From Candidatus Scatomonas merdigallinarum (GTDB lineage: Bacteria; Bacillota; Clostridia; Lachnospirales; Lachnospiraceae): a stretch of 64,000 nt of DNA. The DNA lies in NCBI GenBank assembly GCA_018716305.1, contig DVKB01000019.1, positions 1 through 64,000 of the forward strand. The letters are read 5' to 3'. Under the pieces are notes generated by a model, which saw nothing but the letters and a program-made list of their open reading frames with translations, did no database searches and had not been told where the DNA came from. Positions 60,806 to 64,000 of the stretch are shown here, piece by piece; position 1 is the first letter of the stretch, and each line of letters opens with the position of its first letter. The position numbers and the translations under genes were made by a program.

Positions 60806-62697
60806 TGGATAGAAATAATGCCAAAGCCCGGGTTACTAAAAATACATTAAAGACAGCTGCCCGCCTGATGAAATATGTGACCGGAACCTACAAGGCAGAG
60901 TTTATTGTTGTATTCATATGTATCCTGCTCTGCTCTGTGGCCAATATCGCGGTGTCCTTCTCCATGAAGATTATGCTGGACAGCTACATTATGCCCCTGA
61001 TCGGCCAGGCAAATCCGGATTACGCCGGCTTCTACCAGGCCCTGACTGTGCTGGGAGCTATCTTTGTAATGGGTATTATCTCCTCCTTTATTTACAGCCG
61101 CCTGATGGTCCGCATCGGCCAGGGCGTGCTGAAACGGGTGAGAGATGAGATGTTTGAGCATATGCAGACTCTTCCCATCCGCTATTTTGACCAGAACACC
61201 AACGGATCTATCATGAGTCTGTATACCAACGATACCGATACCTTAAGGCAGATGATTAACCAGTCCATTCCCCAGGTGCTGATGTCCGCCTTCTCCATTG
61301 TGGTTACCTTTATCTCCATGCTGATCTTGAGTCCGCTGCTGACGATTCTGGCGGTGGTGATGATCTTTATTCTGTATCTGGTAGCCAAAAAGCTGGGAGG
61401 CAGCAGCGGCAAGTACTTTATCCGCCAGCAGATGGATCTGGCCGCCATCACCGGTTTTTCCGAGGAGCGGATGAACGGCCAGCGGGTGGTGAAGGTCTTT
61501 AACCATGAGGAAATGTCCGAAGTGGAATTTGACCAGCTCAATGAGAGACTCTATGAGAGTTCTTCCACCGCCCATACCTTTGCCAGCGTCATGGCTCCCA
61601 TGATCGGAAATCTGGGCAATCTGCAGTTTGTGCTGACCGCTGTTCTGGGCGGCATCCTGATGCTGAACAACATCGGCGGCGTTACCATCGGAACCATTGT
61701 GGCCTACCTGCAGTTTACCAAGAGCTTTACTCAGCCCTTTATGCAGGTGTCCCAGCAGTTCAACTCCATCATCATGGCTCTGGCAGGCGCCGAGCGTATC
61801 TTCAATATGATGGATGAGGCGCCGGAAGTGGACGATGGGTATGTGACCCTGGTCAACGCCAAAAAGGATCAGAATGGAAATATCACCGAGTGTCCGGAGC
61901 GGACCGGGCTGTGGGCCTGGAAGCATCCCCATCAGGCGGACGGCACCGTCACCTACACAGAGCTGAAGGGAGATGTGCGTTTTTACGATATGTCCTTTGG
62001 CTATACCCCTGACAAGATCGTGCTCCATGATCTGAGCCTGTACGCCAAACCGGGACAGAAGCTGGCCTTTGTAGGCTCCACCGGCGCCGGAAAGACCACT
62101 ATCACCAACCTGATCAACCGTTTCTACGATGTACAGGACGGAAAGATCCGTTACGACGATATCAATATCAATAAGATCAAGAAGGCGGATCTGAGAAGAT
62201 CTCTGGGCATTGTACTGCAGGATACTCACCTGTTTACCGGCACTATCATGGAAAATATCCGGTACGGAAAACTGGACGCTACCGATGAGGAAGTTTACGC
62301 GGCAGCGAAACTGGCCTACGCGGATCAGTTTATTCAGAGACTTCCTCAGGGATACGACACCATGCTCAGCGGAGACGGAGAGCAGCTCTCCCAGGGACAG
62401 CGGCAGCTTCTGGCCATTGCCCGGGCGGCCATCGCCAATCCGCCGGTACTGATCCTGGATGAGGCGACCTCCAGCATCGATACCCGTACTGAGGCTATTG
62501 TCCAGAAGGGTATGGATAATCTTATGAGCGGCAGAACGGTATTTGTCATTGCCCACCGTTTGTCCACCATCCGCAACAGTGACGCCATCATTGTTCTGGA
62601 ACACGGAAGGATTATTGAGAGAGGCACCCATGAGGAGCTGATTAAACAGCACGGTACCTATTATCAGTTGTATACAGGAAAACTGGAACTGTCCTGA
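60805..62697 (+). CDS. ABC exporter half-transporter, catalytic site
   Basis: 630-residue partner of the upstream half-transporter. Six transmembrane segments, then a nucleotide-binding domain with Walker A GSTGAGKTT, signature QLSQGQRQL and Walker B VLILDEATSSID with the normal catalytic Glu. A short insert precedes the NBD (about 350-390). The heterodimer would export drugs, lipids or peptides. The operon is closed by a terminator shared with the convergent HD gene. Confidence 0.92.
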   Translation: MDRNNAKARVTKNTLKTAARLMKYVTGTYKAEFIVVFICILLCSVANIAVSFSMKIMLDSYIMPLIGQANPDYAGFYQALTVLGAIFVMGIISSFIYSRLMVRIGQGVLKRVRDEMFEHMQTLPIRYFDQNTNGSIMSLYTNDTDTLRQMINQSIPQVLMSAFSIVVTFISMLILSPLLTILAVVMIFILYLVAKKLGGSSGKYFIRQQMDLAAITGFSEERMNGQRVVKVFNHEEMSEVEFDQLNERLYESSSTAHTFASVMAPMIGNLGNLQFVLTAVLGGILMLNNIGGVTIGTIVAYLQFTKSFTQPFMQVSQQFNSIIMALAGAERIFNMMDEAPEVDDGYVTLVNAKKDQNGNITECPERTGLWAWKHPHQADGTVTYTELKGDVRFYDMSFGYTPDKIVLHDLSLYAKPGQKLAFVGSTGAGKTTITNLINRFYDVQDGKIRYDDININKIKKADLRRSLGIVLQDTHLFTGTIMENIRYGKLDATDEEVYAAAKLAYADQFIQRLPQGYDTMLSGDGEQLSQGQRQLLAIARAAIANPPVLILDEATSSIDTRTEAIVQKGMDNLMSGRTVFVIAHRLSTIRNSDAIIVLEHGRIIERGTHEELIKQHGTYYQLYTGKLELS

Positions 62698-62714
62698 CAG
62701 CTTCCTTTTACGGA

Positions 62715-62767
62715 AGAAGGCGTCCTGTCCGGGTCCGCGAAATGCGGATCCCGGCAGGACGCCTTCT
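62715..62767. terminator. Bidirectional terminator
   Basis: GAAGGCGTCCTG, CCGGG and CCGC pair with their complements over about 20 bp. It serves the ABC operon and the convergent HD gene. The outer sequence resembles the terminator at 1281-1336. Confidence 0.78.
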
Positions 62768-62794
62768 GTGATGTCCGGAGGACAACGCTGCGGA

Positions 62795-63289
62795 TCAGGC
62801 AGCGTGGATCTTTACCCTTCCGGGCCTGGCCATGGCAATGGGCATCTGGAAGAGTTCCACTGTGGCGCAGAGTTTGTCGGCGCAGGTAATGATCCAGGCC
62901 TCCCTGGATGTGGGGATGGGCCCCAGAGGAAACATGTGGGACAGAATCGCCGCATGCTCCTTTTCGGTAATCTGGAAATTGGCCGCGCTGTTGTAGGCAG
63001 CCGCCTTGGGATGATAAAAGGCCTGATGCTCTCCCGTGGGAACAGGCTCCTTAAAATCGTAGGGACAGAAGTCGTGGAGCAGTCCCGCCCGGGCGGCAGT
63101 TCTGGCATCCAGGCGGAATTTTTTTGCCAGGCGCCAGGAAATGTAAGAAACATTCAGGCAGTGGAGAAACCGGGTGGTGTTGAAATGCTGCTTATAGCAG
63201 ACCAGTTTGCGGAATTCCCGGTTCCGCAGAATATCATCCACGCATTCCAGAAACTCTGAGTCCGTATCCCCGGAGATAGTAATATCCAT
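62795..63289 (-). CDS. HD-domain phosphohydrolase
   Basis: 164-residue HD-superfamily hydrolase. The metal ligands are expected at His in RFLHCLNVSYIS, HD in LLHDFCPYDF and the late Asp in CADKLC. It resembles stand-alone HD proteins of Clostridia (some act on nucleotides). The start at 63289 is chosen because AAGGG lies upstream; the frame is open to 63553, but that part lies across the RidA promoter and has no ribosome site. Function unknown beyond the fold. Confidence 0.82.
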   Translation of the reverse strand: MDITISGDTDSEFLECVDDILRNREFRKLVCYKQHFNTTRFLHCLNVSYISWRLAKKFRLDARTAARAGLLHDFCPYDFKEPVPTGEHQAFYHPKAAAYNSAANFQITEKEHAAILSHMFPLGPIPTSREAWIITCADKLCATVELFQMPIAMARPGRVKIHAA

Positions 63290-63323
63290 CGGCAATCCCT
63301 TCTTTCTCTTGATTGATACTATT

Positions 63324-63352
63324 ATTATGCGTAAAAAAGTTTGGGAAGTCAA
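63324..63352 (-). promoter_or_regulatory. Promoter of the HD gene
   Basis: On the minus strand TTGACT (63347-63352), 17-bp spacer, CATAAT (63324-63329). It diverges from the RidA promoter about 55 bp away. Confidence 0.72.
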
Positions 63353-63406
63353 GAAATATAAGAAAAATAATATAATAATCCATAAAATGACAGATAAATA
63401 CAGGCA

Positions 63407-63436
63407 TTGCAAAAGAAGGAAAAAAAGAGGTATAAT
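63407..63436 (+). promoter_or_regulatory. Promoter of ridA
   Basis: TTGCAA at 63407-63412, an 18-bp spacer and a perfect TATAAT at 63431-63436. Confidence 0.75.
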
Positions 63437-63440
63437 GAAT

Positions 63441-63487
63441 CCGGACAACAGGGGGCAGGAACCCCTGGAATCCGGAATTATTTTTTG
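63441..63487 (+). other. Leader hairpin of ridA
   Basis: CCGGA and CAGGGG pair with CCCCTG and TCCGG around GCAGGAA, then AATTATTTTTT. It resembles a terminator placed right after the promoter, so the gene may be controlled by attenuation. Confidence 0.45.
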
Positions 63488-63509
63488 AGAAAACAGGAGG
63501 AACTGAAAC

Positions 63510-63887
63510 ATGGCAAAAGAAATCATCTGTACAGATAAAGCGCCGGCGGCCATCGGACCCTATGTGCAGGCGGTAAAAAGCAATGGGATCTTATTCATTT
63601 CCGGTCAGCTGGGATTCGATATGAAGGACGGAAGCATTCCGGAGGCAGTGGAGGATCAGGCTGCCAATTCTCTGAAAAATCTGGAGACCATTATGAAAGA
63701 GGCGGGCACAGACAAGACGAAAGTAATCAAGACCACGATCTTTCTGACGGACATGGGAGATTTCGCCAAAGTCAACGAAGTATACGGAAGTTTTTTTGAA
63801 GGAAACTATCCCGCCCGTTCCTGCGTGGCGGTAAAAGAACTGCCAAAGGCGGCGAAAGTAGAGATTGAGTGCATGGTGGAAGCATAA
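63510..63887 (+). CDS. ridA: RidA-family enamine/imine deaminase
   Basis: 125-residue cytoplasmic enzyme that hydrolyses reactive 2-aminoacrylate and similar enamines made by PLP enzymes. Family marks: the N-terminal APAAIGPYVQAV, the middle ISGQLG and PARSCVAV near the C-terminus, whose Arg binds the substrate carboxylate. Length is exactly typical. GGAGG precedes the ATG. It is the last gene of the window. Confidence 0.94.
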   Translation: MAKEIICTDKAPAAIGPYVQAVKSNGILFISGQLGFDMKDGSIPEAVEDQAANSLKNLETIMKEAGTDKTKVIKTTIFLTDMGDFAKVNEVYGSFFEGNYPARSCVAVKELPKAAKVEIECMVEA

Positions 63888-63947
63888 ACGGACAGAAGAG
63901 CTGCCGGTTCATACGAATTTTTGAACGATGATACGCAAAGAAGAGAT

Positions 63948-63996
63948 AATCCCGCCAAATGCAGACTTTATGAAGTCTCGAATTTCAGGCGGGATT
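63948..63996. terminator. Terminator-like hairpin at the window end
   Basis: AATCCCGCC and GGCGGGATT enclose an inner AGACTT-TATG-AAGTCT stem. About 60 nt after ridA. It may end ridA, or belong to the next locus beyond the window. Confidence 0.55.
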
Positions 63997-64000
63997 GTCT

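Overview
The window reads as chromosome of a Gram-positive anaerobe of the class Clostridia, most likely a gut Lachnospiraceae. The basis is gene content and order: a six-cysteine SCIFF peptide with its radical SAM maturase, followed by a fused secDF, recJ, apt, a RelA/SpoT-type gene, hemZ, hisS and aspS. Promoters are sigma-A like and Shine-Dalgarno sites are strong. The species cannot be named from the sequence alone. No tRNA, rRNA, CRISPR array or prophage was found.

Layout. 1-1336: palindromic repeats, a promoter and a CbpA-like DnaJ co-chaperone. 1345-2136: arylamine N-acetyltransferase. 2301-7601: a possible catabolic operon with a GPH-type symporter, two different UroD/methyltransferase-fold proteins and a PucR-type regulator. 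7604-8355: mntP on the minus strand behind a yybP-ykoY manganese riboswitch with an overlapping terminator. 8375-11446: a GH31 glycosidase and a divergent AraC regulator. 11708-13171: an extremely Glu/Pro-rich surface protein. 13218-28350: the conserved core block (TIGR04086 membrane protein, scfA, scfB, secDF, recJ, apt, relA, a metallo-hydrolase, hemZ, HD-GYP, hisS, aspS).

28487-31627 is an accessory patch: an HTH protein, a YD-repeat lipoprotein and a broken zinc-ribbon gene. 31753-40315 holds two transporter modules: a GntR/YtrA-type repressor with an ABC transporter, then a MacB-like export assembly with two adaptor proteins. 40318-43881 carries LUD, CBS, metallo-hydrolase and MATE genes around a bidirectional terminator. 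44029-51251 is core again: argS, an amidase lipoprotein, HAD phosphatase, CPBP protease, PfkB kinase, rpsB and tsf.

51302-54507 is a decaying island: a dead IS4-like element with intact 14-bp ends, then an intact AAA ATPase gene overlapping a truncated TOPRIM-like gene, which looks like the remnant of an OLD/PARIS-like anti-phage module. 54633-55531 is a NusG-domain-II protein and a Gx transporter. 55675-58338 is a cluster of three secreted paralogs and two small membrane-anchored proteins of unknown function. 58493-62697 is a MarR-controlled heterodimeric ABC exporter. The window ends with an HD hydrolase (minus strand) and RidA.

The best candidates for undescribed biology are the secreted-paralog cluster, the ATPase/TOPRIM remnant, the symporter plus paired UroD-fold operon, and the adaptor with an InlB-like insert. 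All promoter, operator and structure calls were made by eye and no database search was run.
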